The position numbers and the translations under genes were made by a program. Shown one piece after another: positions 1 through 11,200 of a DNA stretch of 64,000 bases. Numbering within the stretch: position 1 is the first letter of the stretch; each line of letters starts with the position of its first letter. The stretch is taken from NCBI GenBank assembly GCA_003344405.1, contig NOWV01000172.1:1-64000 (forward strand), in the 5' to 3' direction. Origin of the DNA: Trichoplax sp. H2. Its lineage: Eukaryota; Placozoa; Uniplacotomia; Trichoplacea. The notes under the pieces were generated by a model, which was not told the DNA's origin, did no database searches, and worked only from the letters and a program-made list of their open reading frames with translations.

Positions 1-145
1 GCTTTTCTAAGGTAAACAACCTGACAGCAGTAAGTCTTCAACTGAGATTTACAACAGGAATTAGCTACGAGCCTTATGTGTAGTTTGTTCTCTTCGACAA
101 TTGCCTTCAGCGCCAAATCCAATAATAATATGATATGTTACTACT

Positions 146-441
146 TAAAGGATGTAAAACGAATAAATTGTGACTTGGGGGAATGCTACATCTTCGTTTC
201 TTATCTCTGTGAGTTTTCAGCTTTTACATAATTAAAAGTCAATTAAGACAGTTTGCTATCTATCCAAGGCTTGCCATAGATATTTAGTTATACGCTATTA
301 CAGTAATCTGCTTAGTCTTATAGCTGAATTAAGTATCTTGTTTGAACAAGACATCTTACTACTCGAAAGGAGTAAACGAATAAATAGCGAATTGGGGTAA
401 TACTGTATCTTAGTTTCTTGTCCTTGAGAGTTTTCGCTGCT
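146..441 (+). repeat. Diverged direct repeat, two copies (about 146-228 and 365-441)
   Basis: Two stretches of about 75-80 bp share the order of blocks: an ACGAATAAAT start, a run of G followed by AAT, then CTTCGTTTCTT versus CTTAGTTTCTT, and a GAGTTTTC block near the end. They lie about 219 bp apart just upstream of the retroelement relic. They may be part of that element's decayed 5' region, but no coding frame or LTR end is visible in 1-571. The rest of 1-571 shows nothing I can identify. Confidence 0.45.
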
Positions 442-571
442 GCATAGTCTTGGACAGCGTGCATTAGAGACTAAATCCTTTTAGGGTCTCTTGTACATTA
501 TGTCTCTATAAAGACCCTTACAGATATACAAAACTTAATCCTAGCATATATTATTGATTCCTAAAAGGGGC

Positions 572-638
572 TGTAGGAAAACTGAATTATGTTGAGGATC
601 CGGGTAAATAAGATAGTAAATTAGCCATGTTAGATACA
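572..638 (+). repeat. Truncated LTR start, copy of 1270-1336
   Basis: It begins TGTAGGAAAACT and matches the start of the 3' LTR over about 67 bp with scattered substitutions. A G-rich tract (AAAAGGGGC) comes just before it, as before the 3' LTR. It is either the first bases of a 5' LTR left after an internal deletion, or the start of an older nested copy. Confidence 0.55.
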
Positions 639-652
639 CCCCATTACCGAAG

Positions 653-1165
653 ACGAAAAAGGAAGTACCCGCATTTCTGGGAATGGTCGGTTACTATAGG
701 AAGTTTATGCCGGACTATATACGTAACTAGCGGCACCATTGATAGAATTAACCTAGAAAGGAAAGCCAACGAAAATAGACTTAGGGACTTCAGAGATGGA
801 AAGTTTTCAACAGATGAAAAGGGCACTGATCCAAAAGCCGTGGCTGAGGCTAATGGCACCGAACCGACAATTTATACTACAGATACCAGCAGGAAATTAA
901 CGAAGTCCGAGAGAAACTACTCGCTATAGAGAAAGAATGCTTAGCGATAGTACATGCGGTAAGGCATTTTACATTTATTTAGATGGTAGAGAATTTTTTT
1001 TACAAACAGATCACCAGCCGCTGTTGTGGCTTATGAAAATGCGAAATTTCAATCAACGATTGAGGCGATGGGCAATGTACCTGATTCAATTTAGAATGAA
1101 AATACAGCACAAAGGCGGCCGCGACCGCACAAATGTGGATGCACTATCCCGTTTGCCTATGGGGC
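653..1165 (+). pseudogene. Reverse transcriptase thumb and RNase H relic of a Ty3/gypsy element
   Basis: Family motifs are visible but spread over different frames. The RT thumb motif AFLGMVGYYRKF lies in the frame of 653-742, which ends at in-frame stops. The RNase H segment KECLAIVHAV (about 911-981) is followed by a frameshift, after which TDHQPLLWLM and NVDALSRLP read in the frame of 982-1165. In this family these are the RNase H active-site region and the junction before the tether/integrase. Multiple stops and at least two frameshifts mean it is not expressed as an enzyme. Integrase is absent: the 3' LTR starts about 100 bp after the RNase H end. Confidence 0.8.
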
Positions 1166-1269
1166 GAAGATTCATTAATTTTATTTTAAAGGGGGCCTGC
1201 CTGCAGACCGGAAATAAGAAATAGAATTGTAATATCATTTCATTAGATTAAAATTTTAGAGGGGGCGTA

Positions 1270-2015
1270 TGTAGGAAAACTAGATTACGTTAGGCCCCGG
1301 GTAAATAAGATAGTAGATTAGCGGTGTTAGATATACCTTGTACATACTTAATACTAATACCATACATAAGTTACTATGTTAATAATATAATCGAGAACAG
1401 AATCGGCCAACATTCTGGTAATATCTCAATCGATAGTGAACTGATTACTCGGTGTACTATCGGCCAGATTTTCAATTATTCCTTCTTGGCGTACGCTCAC
1501 CCTGTATTTGGAATTATATTCAGTAATTTACGATTTCATATTGTTACTAGTCAGCTGCTCAATCAATTTTGGAAAGATCAATGAATTTGCCAATTAGCTA
1601 ATTTCAGAAATGAAGTGAAATGCGAGAAAATCCCCTTCGCTAGTCTATACAATGTGGAGCTGCGGAAGCCTCGGATTGCAATGAAGTTTACCTCTAATTT
1701 TATCTGAATTGATTCACTGGTAGATATATATTTATCCTATCGCTTAAGTTATTTACTGATTTTATATATTTTATCCTATTAATGATCTTGGACTAAGTAA
1801 TTATAGAGTCTTGTCTGCGATATTTTGGTTGAGTTATCGTTCTGTTATTGGCTAACGAAGCCTAAACCTGTTCAGTTCGTGTGCATGTTCAGTAAATATA
1901 AATAGTAATATATTGCATACTTAGAGAAGATATGGAGTGGAAGTACTGAATATAAGTTGAAAACTGTGGTCTCTTTGCTGTGCGATATCCCCGTTACAAA
2001 TCTCGATTTGTAACA
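1270..2015 (+). repeat. Probable 3' LTR of the gypsy relic
   Basis: The left end TGTAGG follows a purine tract (AGAGGGGG, 1258-1265). The right end is placed at ...TTTGTAACA (2015) because the last 30 bp resemble the right end of the separate solo LTR at 5135-5577: both read TATCC, then a GT.AC.AA arm, a short loop, and a TTTGT.ACA arm. Inside there is a TATA-like TATAAATAG near 1898. The right end contains a perfect 10-bp inverted repeat, GTTACAAATC (1993-2002) and GATTTGTAAC (2005-2014). The length of 746 bp and both boundaries are inferred. I found no target-site duplication. Confidence 0.5.
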
Positions 2016-4999
2016 CTACTATATCGGAAAAATTTCTCAATCGGCACATTATACGAGATTTAAATCAACGTGTTTAACTACTATAAGCAATTATATCTTA
2101 TACTCATACATGGTTATTTTTACTAACTTAAATTTGCATATCAAATCTTGCTTGTACAAACACGTCGATAACAATAATAAGAGCTTTAATTTTTCTAGTA
2201 TGTGATTGTACCCTATCCATTGGAATGAAGATTTCACGTCATAGGAAGAGTTGAAACTGCTAAGATAGACGAATTATCGAATTCAACTTTACTGCAATAA
2301 TTCCATATAAATCATATAAGGCACAATCATAATATCTACTGCAATAATTAAGAGATAAAGTCGCATTTGTGCATTATTTTTACTCCAAAATAGCACTTTA
2401 TATTGCTGCTATCCATAGCCTACATCAAAGAAGCTCTAATATAGCATTAGTACTAATAGTATAAATGCACTATTTTATTACACCAGCCGCAATCTACAAT
2501 TATTTTATTAGGAATAAACGATTACTCTTCGTCACACAGTTAATCATTGTATAAAATGACCATACTTTCAAAGCACAGAACTATTGTAACTAGCTAAAAT
2601 CACTAAAGTGCATTATAAATAGCTTACTGACGTTTTTATCATAGTAAAAAACGATAATAATGTACGATATTCCGAAAAAAACTTCATGCCTTAAATGTAA
2701 TTTTCCTTATTAGTGAGCCTTAGAAAGATTAAAGTAGGTAACTTTTTCCCGGAATTGCAATGGTGATTATGAAAAGTGCCTCAGTTTTACCGTTCGCACA
2801 TATTTAACTCAATTCCTAGTCGCATTTAATTTGTAACCTGCTCAAAATTAAAATGCAATTCTTACTACCATATAATTAGGTAAAGCAAAGTTAAAAGTTA
2901 TTGATATTTTTATGTACGGCCTTCTTTATTAGAAAGCATCAAAATTAGCATTATTTCCTTGCAACATAGAACACAAAGAGTTGTTTCTCGAACAGTGATA
3001 GTTATAACAGCAGTTTATCTTGCAAATATTTTATTGTACAGTTAAATTGAATGAAAACGATTCTTTCAAGTTTTTGCCATACTTTGTAATAGTAAAAGAC
3101 AATATATTACTTGGTCATTACATTTGATCCGGATTGATTACCGGTAGATAATATTCCTTTTAATTTTATTACTACAACCTGCAATTATAATGCATTTCAA
3201 AGAGGTTCATTTTTACTTAGATTGAAAACTTTTGGCAATTAAACTGTTCTGTCTTTAGTTAATGTTATTTGCTATTCATCAATAGCAGTAGCCTGGCAAT
3301 ATGCTAATATTCTGGAATAATATATTATGAAAGACATAAATTGTTTACGAATGAATACATTTAATCTTATGCTACAATATAAATATTCCTTGAACAAATT
3401 GATAGAAGTTCTTTATGATTTCATAATTGCCAAGACGATACCAGTATTTTTTCAATAGCTGGATTACTAACATTATTAAAGATCAGAAATCTTCAAATTA
3501 CTTTTATATTCATAAAATACGGTATATGTTATAATTAGCATATAAAATGTTTTAATCTAAGCTGATAACGCTTAACTATAATTGAGAAAACTATAAGGAT
3601 AATGATTTTAACTATAATATTAAAGACAGTTCTTGATACTTCTTAGTTCTAATGTACTTCTAAGTGTAGTCTACTATTAAGAAATCGTGGTCAATTAAAT
3701 ATATGGAAAAATTTCATCGTATTACCCGAGCTGACTTCTAATTTAACGTTTACTTTTCATTTAATCCCATCTTGATTGAACCGTAATTGTATTTATTAAA
3801 AGAGATCATAATTACATTGGAACCATTATGTCCCTCAATACTTATCATATTTTTGGGCATTAATTATTCATAATTTAAAGTCTGGACTACGGCATGAAAA
3901 TATTTCTTTTACATGTATTTATCAGCTACAGAGTATTTACTGGGGTAATAACAGACGGACTCCTTATTTTCTGAGCCAAAGCATGTTACAATTATTATAT
4001 CCTTTAATACCACGTAACAGAAAAATACTTTTACCGACCCAATTCGCTATAACCACACGGTAAACCTACTTAAAATATTAACAGTAATTAAAGAAAATAT
4101 ATGTAAAATAGTATTATTAATTATTAATTCTTAGAAAATTTTGTTTTTCTCATAGCAACCTTATCTATTCGAATATAATTGAAATTATAACAGTTATCAA
4201 AAGTACAGAAAAAAGAATTAAGTTACTAAATTAGATATATGATATATAATATATAGACTCCAAGTTTAATTCTAAATTTTACCTGTGGTGATCAAAAAGA
4301 TACGATTTCGCTATCCTAATGCTATACTACAATCAGGTAATGGTAATTATTAGTTTTATATCTTCATAATATATATAAAAACCAAACATTCGAATTCCGG
4401 TAATATTTAAAGTTAGAATAGTTATTGAGGATAAGCGTAGCTAATCCAAGAATAGTAAAGCAGAATTTATGCTTTAAAGCTACTGCTCCACAGAAAAGGA
4501 GTATTAATCAGTTCTGTATAAAAATTTAATAGGAAAGCTAGTTCCTATAGCAAAAAGATTTATTGTAGCAGCTTAATGCAGGTGCATCGATCAAAAATTA
4601 TACCTGTTCAAATTGCTTCATCTGAGCAGCGAAAAATTCTCACCCTATCTTCATCTACGAGATGAAAAATTCTTAGAATTATCAGGAAAAATACTATGGA
4701 AATCAAGTTGGGTATTTACTTATTCATTAAACAAAGTTGACGCCAAAATACGCCCAGAAGTTTAAATAGATACCTTATAGAAAGATATAAATCACATTAT
4801 ATATTCATTAATGCGCTAGTAATTTACATCCAACAATGCTAAGCATTTGTTGACAACTTTAAAATCAGGTCTATAAATGGATGTCATCACCTAGATTCAA
4901 AATCGAATGTTACTAGCAACACATAACATACTGATTTACCAATGAAATAAGACAATAAATTTAGAAGAATCTTAACAATTTAATAAAGCAATAAAGCCT
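2016..4999. other. AT-rich non-coding stretch
   Basis: About 3 kb of strongly AT-rich sequence. I found no long reading frame, recognisable exon, RNA gene or repeat in it. Confidence 0.5.
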
Positions 5000-5134
5000 A
5001 TTTCTAATATATCCAAAATTAATTTCTCAGAAGGATATCTTTGAAATGTGAAATGGTCTTAATGTATGCAGAAAACTAAGATAAATGTGACAGTTCATAT
5101 CCAAAAAGGAATCAGAGGTAATTTAATATCTTAA

Positions 5135-5577
5135 TGTCACGGTACGAACTACCGTGAAGGAATAGATATCTAAATTTTGTTAATATAATATAGTGATATT
5201 ATATTACAACTAGTTACTTACAATAGGAATTACTCTAATTATAAATATGTTTCAGTAAATTTAATGCTGTGCTGTAATGTGCACTGAAATGATTCTGTAA
5301 ATGGACATATTGTAGTCCGACTGTGAAAAATTAGTTAGGTAGATGTTCTCACCCAAGTATTTTTATAAGATAACTCGTGAATGTTAGCTGTTGTAGAAGG
5401 GTATATAAGCCCGTCAGATAATTGAATAAAGTAGTTCTCAATTGTCTAGTTGAGTTTAACGTAGAATCAAAGGCGTCTAAATTCTTGTGAGATAGTTAAG
5501 GGATACTGAATCCCGGAGACTATAGTAATTTAGAGATTTGTTTTACGTTATCCTTGTCACGAAGCTGGTTTGTGACA
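5135..5577 (+). mobile_element. Solo LTR with empty allele at the sister copy
   Basis: The segment starts TGTCACGGTA and ends TTTGTGACA, so its termini are inverted (TGTCAC/GTGACA). The flanks are CTTAA (5130-5134) and CCTAA (5578-5582), a 5-bp target duplication with one mismatch. The sister copy near 7194-7204 has a single CTTAAGTTC with no insert, which is an empty site. A TATA box (TATATAAG, near 5402) and a polyadenylation signal AATAAA (5425-5430) sit inside, as expected for the U3/R part of an LTR. Length is 443 bp. The first 22 bp form a hairpin (CACGGTA/TACCGTG), and the right end carries a GTCAC...GTGAC hairpin. Confidence 0.85.
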
Positions 5578-6351
5578 CCTAAGTTCTGAATCTATTTATT
5601 AGATAACATTGAAGATAGGATCAACTGAAATTTATGTATGGCAAAAGAAATCCCATCCGCTTTACTAGAAATAATATTGGAAGTAGATAATATGTAAACA
5701 TGCTATTAATGATTCGGACAGCTTACAGTAACTTATTGTCTAAGTAATGCGTTAAACCTTCTACATATTATGAAAGTAGGTGAGGCATACGTAAGCAAAG
5801 AAAGGTTATGATTAATCGAAGATCAGTCGACCATCACGGGTCTTAACATAATTACTGCAGCATCCTGTATTCAATTATTTCCTTGCTATATTCTTAAATC
5901 GTTTCAAATCATTGCAATTCCTAATTCAGTGCTGCCGTTACTTTATATCGAATATAATCGTATCAATTAGTGTATGAATGCCATTGTTAAAAATCTTCTT
6001 TGTAACAAGAAACCGGATCATAAACACTATCTTCACTAGTACTCGTATTCCCAACTAACTTAGGGACCTATCGTAGTTCAACTAACTCTCAGCTACACAA
6101 ATAAGCTACTAATGAGTAATAGGTTTAAATACTTCACTTTATTTTCGTTAAACTTAGTCGTAAAATGTACTAAAGAAAAAGGTAAGAATATTCTTAGCAA
6201 TATTAGTCAAAAGATCCTGCAAGTGACTAACTGGAACTGAGCAGCTAAGCTAGTGGTCGGCTTTTTATAGTCTCAGCCAACGCCGATGGTGCACTTGTGA
6301 ATATTCTTGACATAGCGACTTACACTGTACAGTATACATATCCTGGTATAG

Positions 6352-6874
6352 CAACTAGAGCCTCAAGGCTCTGCAAAGTAATTGCACCTTACACTTAAGG
6401 TGTTATTAATTAACGTTTACTGACTAAGCGTGTTAGCTCCGACACGTCAACAATATTGAACTTTCTGATACCTTGGCAATAACAAGTACTTATTAATAAA
6501 CATTAGTATCTAATAAGCTACTGGAGCAAACAATAATTTAAATAAGATATTTTAATTAACATAGCAATTAATATTTCGGAGCATGGCTCCGTAACAGATT
6601 TCTACCCTTTACTACTGTTATTTGGAATACCAGGCAATTGGTATTTCCAAGGCAAATAGGGTTTAACATAGCGAGACCTTCAAGACTTCTAGAAAAACAC
6701 AATCTAGTTTATTGTCGGCGAACTCGCCGTTTATATAGGTTTCGGACATAAAACCGGTTTAGCTACACAAGTTACCCCACCCCGTCTATCAGAAATTAAC
6801 CAAATTAATACCCTAAAGAGATTCTATCTGTACAGATTGGATACTGTCTAATCCTATTAAATTTACCATAGCAG
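6352..6874. mobile_element. 523-bp hairpin-rich segment present in one copy only
   Basis: The sister copy reads straight from TATAG to TATTAAAATAATC (near 7968), while this copy has 523 extra bases there. The segment is a chain of short perfect or near-perfect inverted repeats: 6357-6372 (AGAGCC/GGCTCT), 6385-6402 (CACCTTA/TAAGGTG), 6429-6446 (CGTGT/ACACG), 6485-6522 (CTTATTA/TAATAAG plus outer pairs), 6577-6591 (CGGAGC/GCTCCG), 6622-6650 (about 11 pairs with one bulge, extendable to about 6604-6662), 6689-6707, 6716-6729 (CGGCG/CGCCG), 6751-6760 and 6826-6837. It has no coding frame and no terminal inverted repeats that I can see. Similar hexamers (ATAGCA) lie at both junctions. It may be an insertion of an unknown non-autonomous element or structured RNA gene, or a deletion in the other allele. 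Confidence 0.55.
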
Positions 6875-7045
6875 TATTAAAATAATCAATACTTATCAAT
6901 AGTTTAAGAGATACATATATAGCTATCCTACTAAGATATTTCTTCTAAACTTAGGAATTGTACTTTGAACCTTAACAACTTTGGAGGTGATAGATATAAT
7001 CCAGTTTAGCTGATCGGCAATTACTGTTTTAGTCTATCTAATCCT

Positions 7046-7065
7046 NNNNNNNNNNNNNNNNNNNN
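7046..7065. other. Assembly gap (20 N)
   Basis: Twenty N, flanked by near-identical sequence on both sides (5000-7045 and 7066-8134). Confidence 1.
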
Positions 7066-8134
7066 ATTTCTAATATATCCAAAATTAATTTCTCAGAAGA
7101 ATATCTTTGAAATGTGAAATGGTCTTAATGTATGCAGATTACTAAGATAAATGTGACAGTTCATATCCAAAAAGGAATCAGAGGTAATTTAATATCTTAA
7201 GTTCTTTTTGTTAGATAACATTGAAGATAGGATCAACTGAAATTTATGCATGGCAAAAGAAATCCCATCCGCTTTACTAGAAATAATATTGGAAGTAGAT
7301 AATATGTAAACATGCTATTAATGAATCGGACAGCTTACAGTAACTTATTGTCTAAGTAATGCGTTAAACCTTCTACATATTATGAAAGTAGGTGAGGCAT
7401 ACGTAAGCAAAGAAAGGTTATGATTAATCGAAGATCAGTCGACCATCACGGGTCTTAACATAATTACTGCAGCATCCTGTATTCAATTATTTCCTTGCTA
7501 TATTCTTAAATCGTTTCAAATCATTGCAATTCCTAATTCAGTGCCGCCGTTACTTTATATCAAATATAATCGTATCAATTAGTGTATGAATGCCATTCTT
7601 AAAAATCTTCTTTGTAACAAGAAACCGGGTCTTAAACACTATCTTCACTAGTACTCGTGTTCCCAACTAACTTAGGGACCTATCGTAGTTGAACTAACTC
7701 TCAGCTACACAAATAAGCTACTAATGAGTCATAGGTTTAAATACTTCACTTTATTTTCGTTAAACTTAGTCGTAAAATGTACTAAAGAAAAAAGTAAGAA
7801 TATTCTTAGCAATAATAGTAAAAAGATCTTGCAAGTGACTAACTGGAACTGAGCAGCTAAGCCAGTGCTCGGCTTTTTATAGTCTCGGCCAACGCCGATG
7901 GTGCACTTGTGAATATTCTTGACATAGCGACTTACACTGTAAAGTATACATATCCTAGTATAGTATTAAAATAATCAATACTTATCAATAGTTTAAGAGA
8001 TACATATAAAGCTATCCTACTAAGATATTTCTTCTAAACTTAGGAATTGTACTTTGAACCTTAACAACTTTGGAGGTGATAGATATAATCCAGTTTAGCT
8101 GATCGGCAATTACTGTTTTAGTCTATCTAATCCT
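7066..8134. repeat. Right copy of gap-flanking duplication 1 (haplotype B)
   Basis: Same sequence as 5000-7045 without the solo LTR and without the hairpin-rich insertion, with scattered single-base differences. It represents the uninserted state at both positions. No gene was seen. Confidence 0.8.
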
Positions 8135-8239
8135 AAATTAAGGATATCAACTGTTAATCACTAAAATTACAATTAAGGAGACCGTAAAATATTTCTGAGA
8201 TATAAACGTATATAGAACGTAACATAGAAATAAAGTATA

Positions 8240-8264
8240 TGTCACGAAGATTACTTTCGTGACA
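8240..8264. repeat. Perfect 9-bp inverted repeat with LTR-like ends
   Basis: The arms TGTCACGAA (8240-8248) and TTCGTGACA (8256-8264) are separated by 7 bp. They have the same TGTCAC/GTGACA termini as the nearby solo LTR and resemble its terminal hairpin (GTCACGAAGC). This could be a relic of an LTR end or a chance hairpin. Confidence 0.4.
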
Positions 8265-11200
8265 ATTATACAGCCATTTTACGCGTACTTATAATTATGG
8301 GGTTCTTTATTGAATAGATAAAAACGCTTCGGAATATTGACGTGTGGTAGTTATGCTTCTGATATTGAAAGCGATGTACATGTTAGCCTAACCGGACTGG
8401 TTTGTTGAATTGGTATTCGATATCATATATACTTATCATTAAGTGAGACAAGAGTTTAGCTTAACTTTTACAAACCCAAAGATATATGGAGTTAACAGTT
8501 TACAATATTAAAACTGCTTGACGAAGATATTAATGAAGTTAATTTGGCTTTCATTAAAGCGTACTGAATTTTCCGTAATTAATACAATCTTAAATATATA
8601 ACGCAGATGATTAACCAGTAACTCTTTTACAGTAAGTTACTGATAAAAAAGCGCTATTAAAACCATTATTAATTGCTGGTATTTGATCATTTTTGATTGT
8701 ATAAAACATTTTTGCTCAAGTATTAATTTTAATAAATGTTTAATATACAATTATAGCAGTATTCATCTTCCGTCAGAGCATTTGATGCCGAAAAATTAGG
8801 AAAAATACCGGTACTAGGTCATATTCTAGCTTTATTATAGCGACAAAACAGTCAATGCATAACCTTCGTAATATTTCACTATCATCAAAGATTAATAATC
8901 ATCGCACATTCTCATGGTAGTCTGTAAATGATAAATGACGTCAAAAGTAAACTGATAGCCTCGTATTGTAATTCTTAAACAAATAAGATCACAAAATTGT
9001 TATAATTTACACTTTTATATATCAGCCAGTAAAATATATACCATGATAACGGACACTTGGACAGTCTACATTTACTTTTTCAGTCGTTTCTCGCAATACT
9101 CTAGAAACAATTGAAATAATAATATTTTTGGTATTTCGATAAATAAAACCTTAATTTTAATTATCACAAAAATTTTTTAAATTATGAATAAATTAAAATT
9201 AATTAATTTTGAGGGCTATCTATTACGCATATAAAATTCTTATTAGTAGGCTTTCATCACCAACGTTCTAATTACCCTTACGAGTCTTTCGTTGGTCATC
9301 GTATTTGAGAATCTAAACGTTACATGGAAAGCACAAGATTCAACACAATTCAAGCATTGTATACTTAGCAGTAGTGCAAATGTATGGGTAAATTTTTATT
9401 TACTTTTAGTGCTTACCATTGCAGCTGAGGTTACGTGAGCTAGCTTAATAGTACAAATAATAACTGAAAACATCAATTGATATGTATTGTACAGAGCTAA
9501 CACAAAACTATCAATTCACATAGTTGAGGTACATATTTAGTATGTGCATCACAAACATAAGAACCGGTTGTATCTATTCATTTTCATGAAATTTTAATTG
9601 ATTTACCATTTCAAATATGCCGCAAAGAGTTTCTATGAGTTTCTATGTACATATGCGACAAAATAATATATTTATAGCATATACCGTACTTTGAAAAAGA
9701 GAATTGAATAACTAATATATAAAATGTGGTAAGCGATATTGGCTAGGTTAAAATTAGCGATTCGATTTTCGTCCTCAAATGCGAGCTTATATAAATGCTC
9801 TCCTGGAGATTGTTGGTAGAAAATGGCATTTAGTTTGAACAGGATTACTTTACAGTGCACTGGCATCATAAACACTTCGCATGAGAATAGTAAGATGAAC
9901 TGGTAGTTATGGCTACGATTGGCATAAATTGGCAGACTCAGTAACTTTGGAATCTACGTAAATAAGTAACAGAATATACTTTAGCAATGATTTTTAAATG
10001 AAATTAAAATCCTATTTTTTCTAAAACAATGAAAAAGTATAATAAAGAAGTAAATAGGATATAATAAAATCTATTTTTTAATATATTAAAGGGCGATTCT
10101 CTGTCGTCTGAATTAATCTCTAAGACGACAGCAAATTATTTAAAATATTAGAAAATTGATGAACTGGTTATTATAATGCATCAAAGTATTCATTCTATGG
10201 ATGATTGGTTTCTTACATGTTTATCTTAATCAAGTTTAGTAATTTATATTCTATCATATAAAATAGTTACGTTGCCAAGCTTAATCAATCTCTTTTGTAC
10301 TATATATGTATTGCGGAATAAATTCACTACGTCTATTATTAGACTATCTAAAGAATCGGATATATAAAGAACATTAATTCACTTCTATTCATTCTCTGGT
10401 AATTTTACTTCATCTTTTCAACTAACAATTTTTATTTGTATCGCTTGTATTCTACTTTAGGCTTAAGCCATTATCATCCATGACAATGCAATGCAGGCGT
10501 CGAGTATAATAGTACTAAAGCAATATGAAGATTCCATTAATATTAAAATAGGCAAGTGTACCTTATGCACGTATTTGAAATCATTATCTGTTTGTCTATT
10601 ATCAAGTCACATAGAAATTCGTTACTATTCGATATAATTCAGCAATACCCTCTATAGTTTATGATAGCACTTCTATTTATCACTCCTCAGATATTCAACA
10701 GTGATAAAACTTGAAAACTAAAGTAACTGATTACATATATTTGCTACTGGAGAAACAAAGAAGTTTTTAAAAGGTAAGCTAATATTAGATTACGTAGATA
10801 GAGATGGGTTAGGTCATCCAATCAACTGATATCACTACAATTATCAAGTACAGCTTTTAATGTAAAGAACTATACAATGGTCCTGATGTTTCTTATAAAG
10901 TTTGTAAAATTTGCTGAATCAAGCAAAAGTAAATATGACTGTTTGTAGAGAATAAGTTAGATCTAAATACGCTTTGCTTAGCATAAATTAATTTAAGATA
11001 TTCATAAATTTTTCACGTTGATAAATATGATGCAGCTCCTTACTGTATTATATTACAACAGTAAACATAAGGAACATTTTTATCAGGTTATCGTCCGGTG
11101 AAAAGAATGTAACAAGTAATGATTTTAATGCTACTGTCATTAATAGATAAGGCACATAATATTTATTTTCTAATTTTTTGCCACAGTATTGGTTAGAATC

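Larger units (their letters stand above)
572..2015 (+). mobile_element. Decayed Ty3/gypsy-type LTR retroelement
   Basis: The segment holds, in order, a short LTR-start-like sequence (572-638), broken reverse transcriptase/RNase H coding sequence (653-1165), a purine-rich tract ending at 1269 and a probable 3' LTR (1270-2015). The LTR-start sequence occurs twice: TGTAGGAAAACT followed about 20 bp later by GGGTAAATAAGATAGTA at 572 and again at 1270. Gag, protease, the RT palm and integrase are not visible. Only about 70 bp separates the first LTR start from RT thumb sequence, so most of the element has been deleted. It cannot be autonomous. Confidence 0.75.
5000..7045. repeat. Left copy of gap-flanking duplication 1 (haplotype A)
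   Basis: This block matches 7066-8134 nearly base for base from the first shared sequence (ATTTCTAATATATCC) to the last (CTATCTAATCCT), and ends exactly at the 20-N gap. Differences are scattered substitutions of a few percent plus two large insertions in this copy, at 5135-5582 (solo LTR) and 6352-6874 (hairpin-rich segment). The pattern suggests two alleles assembled in series rather than an old tandem duplication. Apart from these insertions the block looks non-coding. Confidence 0.8.

Noticed and set aside
7066-8134. True tandem duplication as the explanation for the copies around gap 1
   Set aside because: Possible, but three independent gaps of identical size each flanked by a duplicated block with polymorphism-like differences fit unmerged haplotypes better.
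9672-9875. 67-codon minus-strand ATG frame
   Set aside because: Composition is partly protein-like, but the C-terminal half is low in charge and AT-driven. There is no known domain, no neighbour exon and no conserved motif, so it is left as unassigned.
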